Shown one piece after another: positions 1 to 8,001 of a DNA stretch of 64,000 nt. The DNA is from an uncultured Oscillospiraceae bacterium (GTDB lineage: Bacteria > Bacillota > Clostridia > Oscillospirales > Oscillospiraceae). The position numbers and the translations under genes are program-made. Every line of letters starts with the position of its first letter. Within the stretch, counting starts at the first letter, position 1. The stretch spans positions 62,001 through 126,000 of the forward strand of contig CAKUIM010000002.1 in NCBI GenBank assembly GCA_934660965.1. The letters are read 5' to 3'. Below the pieces are notes generated by a model, which was not told the DNA's origin, made no database searches, and worked only from the letters and a program-made list of their open reading frames with translations.

Positions 1-701
1 AAGAGGAAGCAGCCCAGAAACAGCAGCCAGAAAGGCAGGGTGCGGATGGCCTGGGAGAGGGTCTTGGAGCCGTCGTCCCCGCCGGCCTTGGCCTTGGGAA
101 GGCCCAGGGCGGCAAGATAGCCCGCGTCGGGCAGGGAGATAAACAGGCACGCGAGGATGCCCACCGCCAGGAAGATGATTGCCAGGATGCGCAGTGTCAT
201 GGAAAGGCCCACCGCGCCCAGCAGCTTTTGAATCACCGGGGAGAACACCACGGTGGAAAGGCCGAAGGCCCCGGCGCCCAGGCCGGAGGCAAAGCCCCGC
301 TTGTGGGGGAACCACTTCTGAATGCAGGAGAGCACCGCGCCGTAGGCAAAGCCGGAGCCCACCCCCGCCACCAGGCAGTAGGCCAGGTAAAAAAGGGCGA
401 TGGGGGCGCAGGCGGGCAGGAAGGACGAGATGAGAATGCCGCCGCCGAACAGGCACACACCGGCGATGCACACCGGCTTGGGGCCGATGCGGTCCTGGAG
501 GATGCCGCCGATGAGGTTGCCGAAGCAGAAGCAGAAGAGCATAAAGGAGGCCACCAGGTTCACGCTGCCGCCGTCCCAGCCGAAAAAGCTGATGGCGGGC
601 TGCTTGAACACGCTCCACACATACAGAATGCCGACACACAGCTGTACCGCCACGCAGCCGATGACTGCGGGCAGCATACGATTCTTTCCGGATTTTGCCA
701 T
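1..701 (-). CDS. MFS transporter, OxlT-like oxalate/formate antiporter family (3' end outside window)
   Basis: The first 233 codons of a 12-helix major facilitator protein; the gene runs off the left edge. The start MAKSGKNRMLPAVIG follows an AGAGAGG ribosome site. Helix 1 reads GCVAVQLCVGILYVWSVF, and the loop between helices 2 and 3 has the MFS motif-A-like DRIGPK (GNLIGGILQDRIGPKP). The order of helices and the LYVWSVF segment match OxlT-type carboxylate antiporters as I know them. The substrate cannot be read from sequence; a small mono- or dicarboxylate is plausible. Transcribed away from the MBL gene. The 490 bases from 702 to 1194 hold only promoter-type sequence and no gene I can support. 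Confidence 0.8.
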   Translation of the reverse strand, partial: MAKSGKNRMLPAVIGCVAVQLCVGILYVWSVFKQPAISFFGWDGGSVNLVASFMLFCFCFGNLIGGILQDRIGPKPVCIAGVCLFGGGILISSFLPACAPIALFYLAYCLVAGVGSGFAYGAVLSCIQKWFPHKRGFASGLGAGAFGLSTVVFSPVIQKLLGAVGLSMTLRILAIIFLAVGILACLFISLPDAGYLAALGLPKAKAGGDDGSKTLSQAIRTLPFWLLFLGCFL

Positions 702-1046
702 ACTTGTTCCTCTCTCTTTTTCGCAGGATTTTTCTGTTCCGGGGCCGTTCTCCCTGCACCCGGGGCGGCGGACAGAGCCCCGCAGACGCGGTCCCACCGG
801 CATACAGATATAAAAATATGCCCCGTACCCGGGGCACGCCACATTATAAATACAAGATACCACATTTTCTCCGCCCTGCATAGAGCGAAAATGCAAAATT
901 CAGGCAATTCCTGTGCATGATTATTCGTTGTTCTTTCCCTTCTTCTGCCGGAGCTTCCGGGAACATTTTTCCCGCCTGATCCCGCCTTTTCGTGAAAAAG
1001 ACGACTTTTGGGGGCATACTAACGGCAGTTTCCTATTTCTCTTCCC

Positions 1047-1075
1047 TTTACAGGAACCGAAAACCATGCTATCAT
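1047..1075 (+). promoter_or_regulatory. sigma-A promoter for the MBL hydrolase gene
   Basis: TTTACA, 17-base spacer, TATCAT. It lies about 120 bases before the MBL start codon on the same strand. Confidence 0.55.
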
Positions 1076-1194
1076 GTGATACAAGAGAACAATTTTCGCA
1101 GCGCTGGCGCACCGTCCCGGCCCGTCGGGCGTGTGCCGGTTTTTTCTGCCCGGTGCCCCATGGGCACCGAAACAAAGGAGGCTATCGTTCCCCT

Positions 1195-2061
1195 ATGCCT
1201 GTTTCATGGACCTATATCACCGGCCATACGTCCTGCGCGGACGTGGCCCACGCCCTTGTAGGCATTTACGAGCTCGCCCCCGGCAGAGTCGTCCTCATCG
1301 ACTCCGGCGGCCGGCCCAGCAAAGAATTCCTGGATGGACTTCGCAGCCGCGGCCTCACTGTGCGGGCCATCATCTGCACCCACCTGCACATCGATCATGT
1401 GGCCAACAACCGCGCCCTCATCGAGCGCGACGGTGCGGAGCTCTTCGCCTATGAGGACAATGTGAACTACTTCAATCACACCGCCCTCTCCACCGACTGG
1501 AGGTTCATCGGCGGCCCGCCCACCAAGTGCCCCATTACCGTCATCCCCAGCGGCTCTTCCTTTGTGGAGGTGGACGGCGCGCGCTTCGGCATCCTGCCCA
1601 CCCCGGGCCACATTCCCGGCCACACGGCAATCATCACCCCCGACGGGGTGTGCCATCTGGGCGACGCGGTCATGTCCGGCAAGGACCTCTCCCGGGCCAA
1701 GATGCCCTATATGCTGGACGTGGACGAGGCGGTGGTCAGCATGGAGGCCGTCCGGGAGACCGATTACCCCTTCTACCTGGTGTCCCACTGCGGCATCTTT
1801 ACCCGGGAGGAAATGCCGGCCATGGTGGACGAGAACATCCAGAAGGAGCTGGACATCTACGACCTGCTGCGCTCTATCGCCGTGGAGCCCATGGAGATGG
1901 AGGAGCTTGTCACCCGCTTTATGGACGCCGCCGACATCCACACCAAGTTCTCCATCGCCCAGGAGGCCACCCGCAGCACCTGCCGGGCCCGGGTGTACGG
2001 CCTTATCAACGCCGGGGAGTTCATTCTCGACGGCAGCGTCGTCCGCCCCCAGAAAAAATAA
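1195..2061 (+). CDS. MBL-fold metallohydrolase
   Basis: A 288-residue metallo-beta-lactamase-fold hydrolase. The binuclear metal site is visible as THLHIDHVANN (HxHxDH), TPGHIPGH for the third histidine, and HLGDAVMSG for the bridging aspartate. A C-terminal helical part of about 90 residues (DENIQKELDIYDLLRS onward) resembles the C-terminal domain of glyoxalase II-like and quorum-lactonase-like MBL proteins. The frame is open further upstream, but ATG at 1195 is chosen because it has an AAAGGAGG site and gives a normal MBL N-terminus. It is a single-gene unit with its own promoter and terminator. The substrate is unknown. Confidence 0.85.
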   Translation: MPVSWTYITGHTSCADVAHALVGIYELAPGRVVLIDSGGRPSKEFLDGLRSRGLTVRAIICTHLHIDHVANNRALIERDGAELFAYEDNVNYFNHTALSTDWRFIGGPPTKCPITVIPSGSSFVEVDGARFGILPTPGHIPGHTAIITPDGVCHLGDAVMSGKDLSRAKMPYMLDVDEAVVSMEAVRETDYPFYLVSHCGIFTREEMPAMVDENIQKELDIYDLLRSIAVEPMEMEELVTRFMDAADIHTKFSIAQEATRSTCRARVYGLINAGEFILDGSVVRPQKK

Positions 2062-2082
2062 GCCCTGTCCCCACAAAAGCGG

Positions 2083-2119
2083 CAAAAACCGCCCCGGAAC
2101 ACCGGGGCGGTCTCTTTTA
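2083..2119. terminator. bidirectional intrinsic terminator
   Basis: Ten-base-pair stem ACCGCCCCGG/CCGGGGCGGT with AACA loop, A-rich on the left and TCTCTTTTAT on the right. It lies between the convergent MBL and PspC genes. Confidence 0.8.
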
Positions 2120-2127
2120 TTTTCTTA

Positions 2128-2331
2128 TCAATAGCCAGGATAGATCGTACTCTTCTTGGGCATGATGAGCGCGGCGATGATGTAGACCCAAAGGGACAGC
2201 CCGCCGGCCAGGATCAGCACGGCGGCGGCCACCCGCACGATGGTGGGGTCCACGTCGAAATACTCGGCAATGCCGCCGCACACACCGCACACTTTGGCGT
2301 CCGCCCCCTCGGTCCGGTACAGTCTTTTCAT
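2128..2331 (-). CDS. PspC domain protein
   Basis: A 67-residue protein consisting of a single PspC domain: a short basic N-terminus (MKRLYRT), the family motif KVCGVCGGIAEYFDVDPTIVR, one membrane helix (VAAAVLILAGGLSLWVYIIAALIM) and a short tail. The family sits in the membrane and is linked to envelope-stress responses. AAAGGAGG precedes the ATG. It lies downstream of the PadR/DUF4097 operon on the same strand, which is also an envelope-type unit, but about 115 bases separate them, so co-transcription is uncertain. A TATACT box around 2367-2372 could serve as its own -10. Confidence 0.9.
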   Translation of the reverse strand: MKRLYRTEGADAKVCGVCGGIAEYFDVDPTIVRVAAAVLILAGGLSLWVYIIAALIMPKKSTIYPGY

Positions 2332-2447
2332 AATCGAGCCTCCTTTTGTTTTCTGCTGTTGAGAACAGTATACCGCCCGCGGATGAAAAAATCCTTGTCC
2401 TTCTCTTAAAAATCATTAAAAATTTTGGGGGCGAGCCGGAGCGCAGG

Positions 2448-3803
2448 TCAGTAGCGCAGCAGACGCACGTCGCCGCTGACGGTGGAAAGGCGGTATTCCC
2501 GCCCGCCGCCGCCGTAGCAGAACGTCCCCCGGCGGCCCGCCATGACCCCGGTGAAAAAGTCGGAGCGGAAGCTGCCGCTGGTGGTCTTGAACTCCGCGGT
2601 GAAGCCCGGCTCCGGCGCGTCCGGCAGGCGCAGCAGGCAGTCCCCGGACTTGGTGTCCAGCTCCAGCGCGGCGGGCAGGGTGTCGCTCTCCAGCTCCAAA
2701 TCGCCGCTCACGCTGTGAAGCGCCGCCTGAGCGATGCTCCCCCGCAGCCGCACGTCGCCGCTGACGGTATCCGCCTGCACCGAGCCCCGCACGCCGTCGG
2801 CCGCCAGGTCGCCGCTGGCCGACTTGAAATAGAGCGCGCCGCACTCGGGCCAGGCCTTCAGGTCGCCGCTGGTGGTGCGCACGCTCAGGCGGTCGGTCTC
2901 CACCCCCCGCTCCACCTCCACATCGCCGCTGACGGTGGTCGCCTGAAGAAATTCAAACCGGCGGCGGGGCAGGCACAGCTCCACGTCGGCGGCGTCAAGC
3001 CCCCGCTGGAAGAAGAAGGAGGACGCGGCGGTCCGGCCCTGCCGGATGGCCAGCACGCCCCGGTCGGTGATCCGGGCCTCCAGCTTGCCGGTGTCGCCCA
3101 GCAGGGTGATCTCGTCGGCGTCGTCCTGCCGCGCCCGGAAGGTCACGTCGCCATTGACGGTCTGCACGTCGATCCCCCGCAGGCCGTCGGCGGGAATGGG
3201 CCGGTCGGGGTCGACGGCGGTACCGGCCCCATCGCCCCGGCCTGTGCCGCCGGAAACGGCGGCGGAGAAATTCTCCCCATCGCCAAAGGCGAAGCCGCGG
3301 CCGTCCGTCCCTCCCTCACGGTCTTCGCCCCGGGGGTGCGCGCCGTGGTCGTCGTCATAGCCGTCCACATGGAACTCAAAGCTGCCGTCGGCGCTGCGCC
3401 AGGCCCCGCTCTCCGACGCCTCCTTCACCGCCTCCTTCGCCTGGGCAAGGGCGGCTGCGGCGGTCTCCATGGCGGCAGACACCACGTCGTTCACGCTGCC
3501 CAAAAGGCCGGCGATCCCGCTTTGCGCACCCCCCCGCGCCCCGCCGTGGCCCGTGGGCGGGGGCAGCTGCTCGTCGGGGGCAAGGCTTTTGAGGTAGTCC
3601 ACCAGCTCGCCGGTGTCCCCCAAATCGTCCATGGCCTTTGCAAAGGCGGCGCTCTCGTCCATGCCCGCGGCGGTCATCTCTGTAAAGCGCTGATAGAGGT
3701 TGTCGCCCAGCTCCTCCGCAAGCTCGGCCTTGGCGGCGCTCTCCGGCGCGGCGGCAAGGCGCTCGGCCACGGCATTGACAAATTCCTGCTTTCTGTCTTT
3801 CAT
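2448..3803 (-). CDS. HAAS/DUF4097 beta-repeat protein
   Basis: 451 residues. Residues 1-75 (MKDRKQEFVNAVAERLAAA onward) form a helical HAAS/DUF1700-like domain. A linker of about 110 residues follows, then a DUF4097 domain built of roughly 20-residue beta repeats, each centred on a T/S-x-SGD motif (TTVSGDVEVE, TTSGDLKAW, SASGDLAAD, TVSGDVRLRG, SVSGDLELE, TKSGDCLL, TVSGDVRLL). This pattern predicts a right-handed beta helix. No signal peptide or clear membrane helix is visible. The start lies 3 bases after the padR stop, so the two are co-translated. PadR/HAAS/DUF4097 operons are common in Firmicutes and are thought to respond to envelope stress; the role of the product is unknown. Confidence 0.85.
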   Translation of the reverse strand: MKDRKQEFVNAVAERLAAAPESAAKAELAEELGDNLYQRFTEMTAAGMDESAAFAKAMDDLGDTGELVDYLKSLAPDEQLPPPTGHGGARGGAQSGIAGLLGSVNDVVSAAMETAAAALAQAKEAVKEASESGAWRSADGSFEFHVDGYDDDHGAHPRGEDREGGTDGRGFAFGDGENFSAAVSGGTGRGDGAGTAVDPDRPIPADGLRGIDVQTVNGDVTFRARQDDADEITLLGDTGKLEARITDRGVLAIRQGRTAASSFFFQRGLDAADVELCLPRRRFEFLQATTVSGDVEVERGVETDRLSVRTTSGDLKAWPECGALYFKSASGDLAADGVRGSVQADTVSGDVRLRGSIAQAALHSVSGDLELESDTLPAALELDTKSGDCLLRLPDAPEPGFTAEFKTTSGSFRSDFFTGVMAGRRGTFCYGGGGREYRLSTVSGDVRLLRY

Positions 3804-3806
3804 TTC

Positions 3807-4142
3807 TTAATCCTCCCCCGTCAGAATCAGGGCGTCCAGCAGCGCCCTGGTATGTTCCCATTCCTCCACGTTCCGTTTCCACTGCTCCCGCCCCTGTGGG
3901 GTAATGGAGTAGTACCGCCGCCGCGCGCCGGGGCCGTCCTCCCCCCAGTAGGAGGTGATGAGGCCGCCGGTCTCCAGCCGCTTGAAGGCGGTGTAGAGGG
4001 TGGCCTCCTTAAAGCCGTACTGGCCGCCGGTGCGCTGCTGGATATTTTTGTTGATTTCGTAGCCGTAGTTGTCTCCCCGGAGAAGCTGTGCTAAAATGAT
4101 GGTATCCGTGTGCCCCCGGAGCGTATCTGCCGAAATGGACAT
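3807..4142 (-). CDS. PadR family transcriptional regulator
   Basis: 111 residues with the PadR winged helix: LRGHTDTIILAQLLRGDNYGYEI, then the recognition region YGFKEATLYTAFKRLE and the wing GLITSYWGEDGPGARRRYYS, and a short C-terminal helix for dimer formation. Typical PadR repressors have this compact form. It is followed after 3 bases by the DUF4097 gene and preceded by a 57-codon gene, all on the minus strand behind one promoter, so it most likely autoregulates this operon in response to an unknown membrane-related signal. Confidence 0.92.
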   Translation of the reverse strand: MSISADTLRGHTDTIILAQLLRGDNYGYEINKNIQQRTGGQYGFKEATLYTAFKRLETGGLITSYWGEDGPGARRRYYSITPQGREQWKRNVEEWEHTRALLDALILTGED

Positions 4143-4161
4143 GGGCCGCGCTCCTTTCCTC

Positions 4162-4335
4162 TTAAATCAGCGGGCGCTGGACGAAAAACGCCGCCTCGCC
4201 CAGGGTGTACGCCCGCTGCCGCCGGGGCTCCCGGCAGGGCTTGGGTCTGCGCCGCCGGCGGGGCCGGGGCAGTGTCAGGGTGAGAGAGATGGTGCGCTCC
4301 GTCCGGTCAAGGCGGAGGGCCGCGGTGTCAGTCAT
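4162..4335 (-). CDS. small basic hypothetical protein ahead of padR
   Basis: A 57-codon reading frame starting MTDTAALRLDRTERTISL, preceded by an AAAGGGGAG ribosome site at good distance and ending about 20 bases before padR. It has a run of arginines and prolines in the middle (PRPRRRRRPKPCREPRRQ) and no membrane helix or known motif. I do not recognise it. The ribosome site, the position as first gene after the promoter and the conserved-looking ends support a real gene, but such a short frame in GC-rich DNA could also arise by chance. Confidence 0.5.
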   Translation of the reverse strand: MTDTAALRLDRTERTISLTLTLPRPRRRRRPKPCREPRRQRAYTLGEAAFFVQRPLI

Positions 4336-4406
4336 ACAAAACTCCCCTTTCCTAATATTCTTCGCCTCTGATATACATCGGCTGCCGAAGTATCTTTTGT
4401 GCCTAT

Positions 4407-4435
4407 AACATAGCACCACATACCTCGCCTGTCAA
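4407..4435 (-). promoter_or_regulatory. promoter of the PadR/DUF4097 operon
   Basis: On the minus strand TTGACA, 17-base spacer, TATGTT. About 70 bases before the small first gene. The PadR operator is expected to overlap it. Confidence 0.7.
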
Positions 4436-4514
4436 GGTATTTCTGCAAATAAAATAAAAAATTTTGCGTCCCGCCGTCTCACCGGGGGCGCCGAAAGAAA
4501 AAGGAGATGTTTTC

Positions 4515-5339
4515 ATGAGCGACTGCACCCACGACTGTTCCTCCTGCGGCTCGGACTGCTCCGCCCGGCAGGAGCCGGAGAGCCTGCTGCAAAAGCCCCA
4601 CGCCCTCTCCCACATCAAAAAGGTGATCGCGGTGGCAAGCGGCAAAGGCGGGGTGGGCAAATCCACCGTCACCTGCGCGCTGGCCGCGGCCATGGCCCGG
4701 CAGGGCAAGGCGGTGGGCATCCTGGACGCGGACATCACCGGCCCGTCCATCCCCAAGGCCTTCGGCATCCACACCCGGGCCGAGGGCAGCGACATCGGCC
4801 TCTTCCCCGCCCAGACCGCCGGGGGCATCCGGCTGATGAGCCTGAACCTGCTCACCGAAAACGAGACCGACCCCATGGTGTGGCGGGGCCCCATGATCGC
4901 GGGGCTGGTGTCCCAGTTCTGGACGGACGTGGTGTGGGGCGACCTGGACTACCTCTTTGTGGATATGCCCCCGGGAACGGGGGACGTGCCCCTGACCGTG
5001 TTCCAGTCCCTGCCGGTGGACGGCGTGGTGGTGGTCACCTCCCCCCAGGACCTGGTGTCCATGATCGTGACCAAGGCGGTGAACATGGCAAACCTCATGA
5101 ACATCCCGGTGCTGGGCCTTGTGGAGAACTACAGCTTCTACCGCTGCCCCGACTGCGGCGGCGAGCACCCCATCTTCGGTGAGAGCCATATCGACGCCCT
5201 GGCCGCCAATCTGGGGGTGCCGGTGCTCGCGCGGCTGCCCATCGACCCGGCCATCGCCCGGGCCATGGACGAGGGCGCTATCGAGACCTATTCCCCCAAC
5301 CCCTTGGAGGATACGGCAGCGGCGCTGTGCCGGGAATAA
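4515..5339 (+). CDS. mrp: Mrp/NBP35-type P-loop ATPase, Fe-S cluster carrier
   Basis: 274 residues. The N-terminus carries four cysteines (C4, C8, C11, C15 in MSDCTHDCSSCGSDCSA), the ferredoxin-like cluster-binding motif of NBP35-type members. The deviant Walker A motif GKGGVGKST follows a VIAVASGKGG strand, with Walker B DYLFVDMPPGTGDVP and a C-terminal CPDCGG pair that bridges the second cluster at the dimer interface. Such proteins assemble and hand over [4Fe-4S] clusters in the cytoplasm using ATP. The start at 4515 is chosen for AAAAAGGAG just upstream; it stands alone, divergent from the padR operon. Confidence 0.92.
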   Translation: MSDCTHDCSSCGSDCSARQEPESLLQKPHALSHIKKVIAVASGKGGVGKSTVTCALAAAMARQGKAVGILDADITGPSIPKAFGIHTRAEGSDIGLFPAQTAGGIRLMSLNLLTENETDPMVWRGPMIAGLVSQFWTDVVWGDLDYLFVDMPPGTGDVPLTVFQSLPVDGVVVVTSPQDLVSMIVTKAVNMANLMNIPVLGLVENYSFYRCPDCGGEHPIFGESHIDALAANLGVPVLARLPIDPAIARAMDEGAIETYSPNPLEDTAAALCRE

Positions 5340-5365
5340 AATCCCGGTTTTCCCGGCGCAAAGCC

Positions 5366-5394
5366 TTGACAAGGCCCGACTTGGCTGTTAAAAT
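5366..5394 (+). promoter_or_regulatory. promoter of the rplU-prp-rpmA operon
   Basis: TTGACA, 17-base spacer, TAAAAT: near-consensus sigma-A promoter about 105 bases before rplU. Confidence 0.85.
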
Positions 5395-5403
5395 GTTAAA
5401 GCC

Positions 5404-5498
5404 GCTTTGAGTAGGACGTGCTTTCTGCGCGAATGCAAGCGGGGCGATGCGCCCCCTCCTCCGAGAGCGAGCCCGTAATGAAGGAGTTGAAATTATCC
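5404..5498 (+). promoter_or_regulatory. possible L21 mRNA leader
   Basis: The roughly 95 bases between the likely transcription start and rplU contain small GC-rich hairpins (for example GGGGC-GATGC-GCCCC near 5440). In Firmicutes rplU is commonly preceded by the L21 leader used for ribosomal-protein feedback. I could not match the consensus by eye, so this rests on position and hairpins only. Confidence 0.35.
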
Positions 5499-5810
5499 AT
5501 GCACGCGATCATTGAGACCGGCGGCAAGCAGTACAAGGTGGCCGAGGGCGACGTCCTCTACATCGAGAAGCTCACCGCCGAGGCCGGCGAGGCTGTCACC
5601 TTCGACAAGGTCCTGGCCGTTGTAGACGGCGACAACGCCGTATTCGGCGCTCCCACCGTGGAGGGCGCCTCCGTCACCGCCAATGTGGTGAAGAACGGCA
5701 AGGGCAAGAAGGTCCTGGTCTTCAAGTACAAGCCCAAGAAGAACTACCGCCGCCGCCAGGGTCACCGCCAGCCCTACACCAAGGTGGAGATCACCAAGGT
5801 CAACGCCTAA
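5499..5810 (+). CDS. rplU: 50S ribosomal protein L21
   Basis: 103 residues, the usual L21 length when started at MHAIIETGGKQYKVAEGD. An in-frame ATG 7 codons earlier exists, but the AAGGAG within it is the ribosome site for 5499. The C-terminus KPKKNYRRRQGHRQPYTKVEI is the typical rRNA-binding tail. First gene of the conserved L21-Prp-L27 operon; prp follows after 12 bases. Confidence 0.98.
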   Translation: MHAIIETGGKQYKVAEGDVLYIEKLTAEAGEAVTFDKVLAVVDGDNAVFGAPTVEGASVTANVVKNGKGKKVLVFKYKPKKNYRRRQGHRQPYTKVEITKVNA

Positions 5811-5822
5811 AGGGGGCACGGT

Positions 5823-6170
5823 ATGACCACCGTCACGTTCCACAGCGCGCAGGGCCGCATCGACGGCTTTGTGGTGGAAGGTCACAGCGGCTACGCCGAG
5901 GCGGGCAGTGATGTGGTCTGCGCGGCAGTTTCCGCCGCCGTGGGCCTTGTGGAGTGCACCATCAACGAGGTGCTGGGGCTGGAAGCCTCTGTAAAGCTCC
6001 GCCCTGATGAGGCCCGCATCACGCTCCGACTGCCCGGCGGGCTCGGGGCACAGAATGAGCACACCTGCCAGAACCTGCTGGCCGGGCTGCTCGTCTACCT
6101 CCAGAATGTCTCGGAGGATTATCCCGAAAATCTCGCCGTCCGCATGGACGACGATGACGAGGACGAGTAA
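5823..6170 (+). CDS. prp: ribosomal-processing cysteine protease Prp
   Basis: 115 residues. The catalytic pair is in place: H21 in VEGHSGYAEAGSD and C33 in DVVCAAVSAAV, the spacing found in the staphylococcal enzyme. Prp removes the N-terminal extension of L27 before its assembly into the 50S subunit. It lies between rplU and rpmA as in most Firmicutes, and the L27 encoded next carries the matching cleavage site. The acidic C-terminus (DDDDEDE) is longer than I would expect but probably harmless. Confidence 0.95.
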   Translation: MTTVTFHSAQGRIDGFVVEGHSGYAEAGSDVVCAAVSAAVGLVECTINEVLGLEASVKLRPDEARITLRLPGGLGAQNEHTCQNLLAGLLVYLQNVSEDYPENLAVRMDDDDEDE

Positions 6171-6204
6171 GTCCTCAAAAGTCTTTAGAAAGGATGGAAA
6201 GGCT

Positions 6205-6489
6205 ATGCTGAAGATTAGCATCCAGTTCTTCGCCCACAAAAAGGGCGGCGGCTCCACCAAGAACGGCCGTGATTCCGAGTCCAAGCGCCTCGGCGTCAAG
6301 CGTGCCGACGGTCAGTTCGTTCTGGCCGGCAACATCCTGGTCCGTCAGCGCGGCAGCCACATTCACCCCGGCACCAACGTGGGGATGGGCAGCGATGACA
6401 CCCTGTTCGCCCTCAAGGACGGCAAGGTGAAGTTCGAGCGTATGGGCAAGGACCGCAAGAAGGTCTCCATCGTCGAGATCGCGCAGTGA
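6205..6489 (+). CDS. rpmA: 50S ribosomal protein L27 with cleavable N-terminal extension
   Basis: 94 residues. It begins MLKISIQFFA followed by HKKGGGSTKNGRDS; in Firmicutes the segment up to FFA is cut off by Prp so that the glycine/lysine-rich N-terminus can reach the peptidyl transferase centre. The rest is standard L27 (LAGNILVRQRG, HPGTNVGMGSDDTLFA). ATG at 6205 follows GAAAGG. Last gene of the operon, ending at a terminator. Confidence 0.98.
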   Translation: MLKISIQFFAHKKGGGSTKNGRDSESKRLGVKRADGQFVLAGNILVRQRGSHIHPGTNVGMGSDDTLFALKDGKVKFERMGKDRKKVSIVEIAQ

Positions 6490-6498
6490 TCGTAAACC

Positions 6499-6537
6499 AG
6501 GGCGTGCTGCCATTCCCGCAGCACGCCCTGAATTTTT
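6499..6537 (+). terminator. terminator of the L27 operon
   Basis: Perfect 12-base-pair stem AGGGCGTGCTGC/GCAGCACGCCCT, 7-base loop, then GAATTTTTCCC. Confidence 0.85.
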
Positions 6538-6644
6538 CCCGCAGCACCCCTGCCCGGGGCAAGTGAACCTTCAGGGTTCGCCCCGCAAAACGCCTGTACG
6601 GCGTCCCCGGCTGCGCCGGGCGCCTTTCGTCTGGAGGTAACTTT

Positions 6645-7928
6645 ATGGCCAATCAATTCATCGACACCGCACGCATCACGGTCAGGGCCGGCAGCGGCGG
6701 CGGCGGCGCCGTCTCCTTCCACAGGGAAAAATATGTGGCGGCCGGCGGGCCGGACGGCGGCGACGGCGGCCGGGGCGGCAGCGTCATCCTGCGGGTGGAC
6801 TCCCATATGTCGACCCTGATGGACTTCCGCTACAAGCGCAAGTATACCGCCGAAAACGGGCAGAACGGCGGCGGCAAGCGCTGCTCCGGCAAGGACGGGC
6901 AGAACCTCGTCATCCGGGTGCCCCGGGGCACCGTGGTGCGGGACGCCGAGACGCGGGAGATCATCTGCGACATGTCCGGCGACGACGACTTCGTCCTGGC
7001 CCGGGGGGGCAACGGCGGCTGGGGCAACCACCACTTCGCCACCCCCACCCGGCAGGTGCCCCACTTTGCCAAGGCGGGCCTGCCCGGCCAGAGCCGGGAT
7101 GTGATCCTGGAGCTCAAGCTGCTGGCCGACGTGGGCCTTGTGGGCTTCCCCAACGTGGGCAAGTCCACCCTTTTGAGCGTAGTGACCCGGGCCCAGCCCA
7201 AGATCGCCAACTACCACTTCACCACCCTCTCCCCCAATCTGGGCGTGGTGCCCATGGACGAGGGCCGATCCTTCGTGCTGGCCGACATCCCCGGCATCAT
7301 CGAGGGCGCCGCGGAGGGCGCTGGCCTGGGCCACGACTTCCTGCGGCACATCGACCGCTGCCGCCTGCTCATCCACGTGGTGGACGTCTCGGGCAGCGAG
7401 GGCCGCGACCCGGTGGAGGACTTCGACACCATCTGCGCTGAGCTTGCGCGCTGGTCCCCCGAGCTGGCCGCCCGGCCCATGCTGGTGGCCGCCAACAAGG
7501 TGGACGTAATGGAGGATCCCGCCCTGCTGGAGGCCCTGCGGGAGCATGTCACCGCCCGGGGCTGCCCCCTCTACGAGATGTCCGCTGCCACCCATCAGGG
7601 CACCCGGGGGCTGATGAACGCCGCCGCGGACCTGCTCTCTACCCTGCCCCCGGTGATCGTGTTCGAGCCCACCTTTGTGGAGCGCCCCCCCGAGGTGGAT
7701 ACCTCTGCCCCTCTGGAGATCACCCGGGACGACGACGGAACCTGGCTGGTGGACGGGCCCTGGCTGCGCCAGCTTATGGCCAACGTCAACTTCTCCGACT
7801 ACGAGAGCCGCAACTGGTTCGACCGGCGGCTGCGGGAGGCGGGGGCCTTCCAGCAGATGGAGGACGCCGGCGTGCAGGACGGCGACCTGGTCTGCCTCTA
7901 CAATCTGGAATTCGAGTATCAGAAATAA
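6645..7928 (+). CDS. obg: Obg family GTPase
   Basis: 427 residues with the three-domain Obg plan. Residues 1-158 form the glycine-rich Obg fold (VRAGSGGGGAVSFHREKYVAAGGP). The G domain follows with G1 GFPNVGKST, G3 DIPGIIEGAAEGAG, G4 NKVD and G5 SAAT. The C-terminal part (PLEITRDDDGTWLVDGPWL to the end) is the OCT domain of Gram-positive Obg proteins. The protein binds the 50S subunit and ppGpp and couples ribosome assembly to growth state. Position after rplU-rpmA is the classic order. A ribosome site TCTGGAGGT precedes the ATG. Confidence 0.97.
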   Translation: MANQFIDTARITVRAGSGGGGAVSFHREKYVAAGGPDGGDGGRGGSVILRVDSHMSTLMDFRYKRKYTAENGQNGGGKRCSGKDGQNLVIRVPRGTVVRDAETREIICDMSGDDDFVLARGGNGGWGNHHFATPTRQVPHFAKAGLPGQSRDVILELKLLADVGLVGFPNVGKSTLLSVVTRAQPKIANYHFTTLSPNLGVVPMDEGRSFVLADIPGIIEGAAEGAGLGHDFLRHIDRCRLLIHVVDVSGSEGRDPVEDFDTICAELARWSPELAARPMLVAANKVDVMEDPALLEALREHVTARGCPLYEMSAATHQGTRGLMNAAADLLSTLPPVIVFEPTFVERPPEVDTSAPLEITRDDDGTWLVDGPWLRQLMANVNFSDYESRNWFDRRLREAGAFQQMEDAGVQDGDLVCLYNLEFEYQK

Positions 7929-7940
7929 CATACTGTATTC

Positions 7941-7978
7941 AAAAATCCCCCTCAAGCGCAAGCTTGAGGGGGATTTTC
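7941..7978. terminator. bidirectional terminator
   Basis: Twelve-base-pair stem ATCCCCCTCAAG/CTTGAGGGGGAT with 6-base loop, A-run on the left and T-run on the right, between the convergent obg and DUF4353 genes. Confidence 0.85.
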
Positions 7979-8001
7979 GCGTTTTGTGGGGTTTCCTGCC
8001 A

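Noticed and set aside
2346..4094. Long open frame of 582 codons on the plus strand
   Set aside because: It is antisense to the DUF4097 and padR genes, has no ribosome site and is Ala/Gly/His/Val-rich, as expected from the opposite strand of a GC-rich gene.
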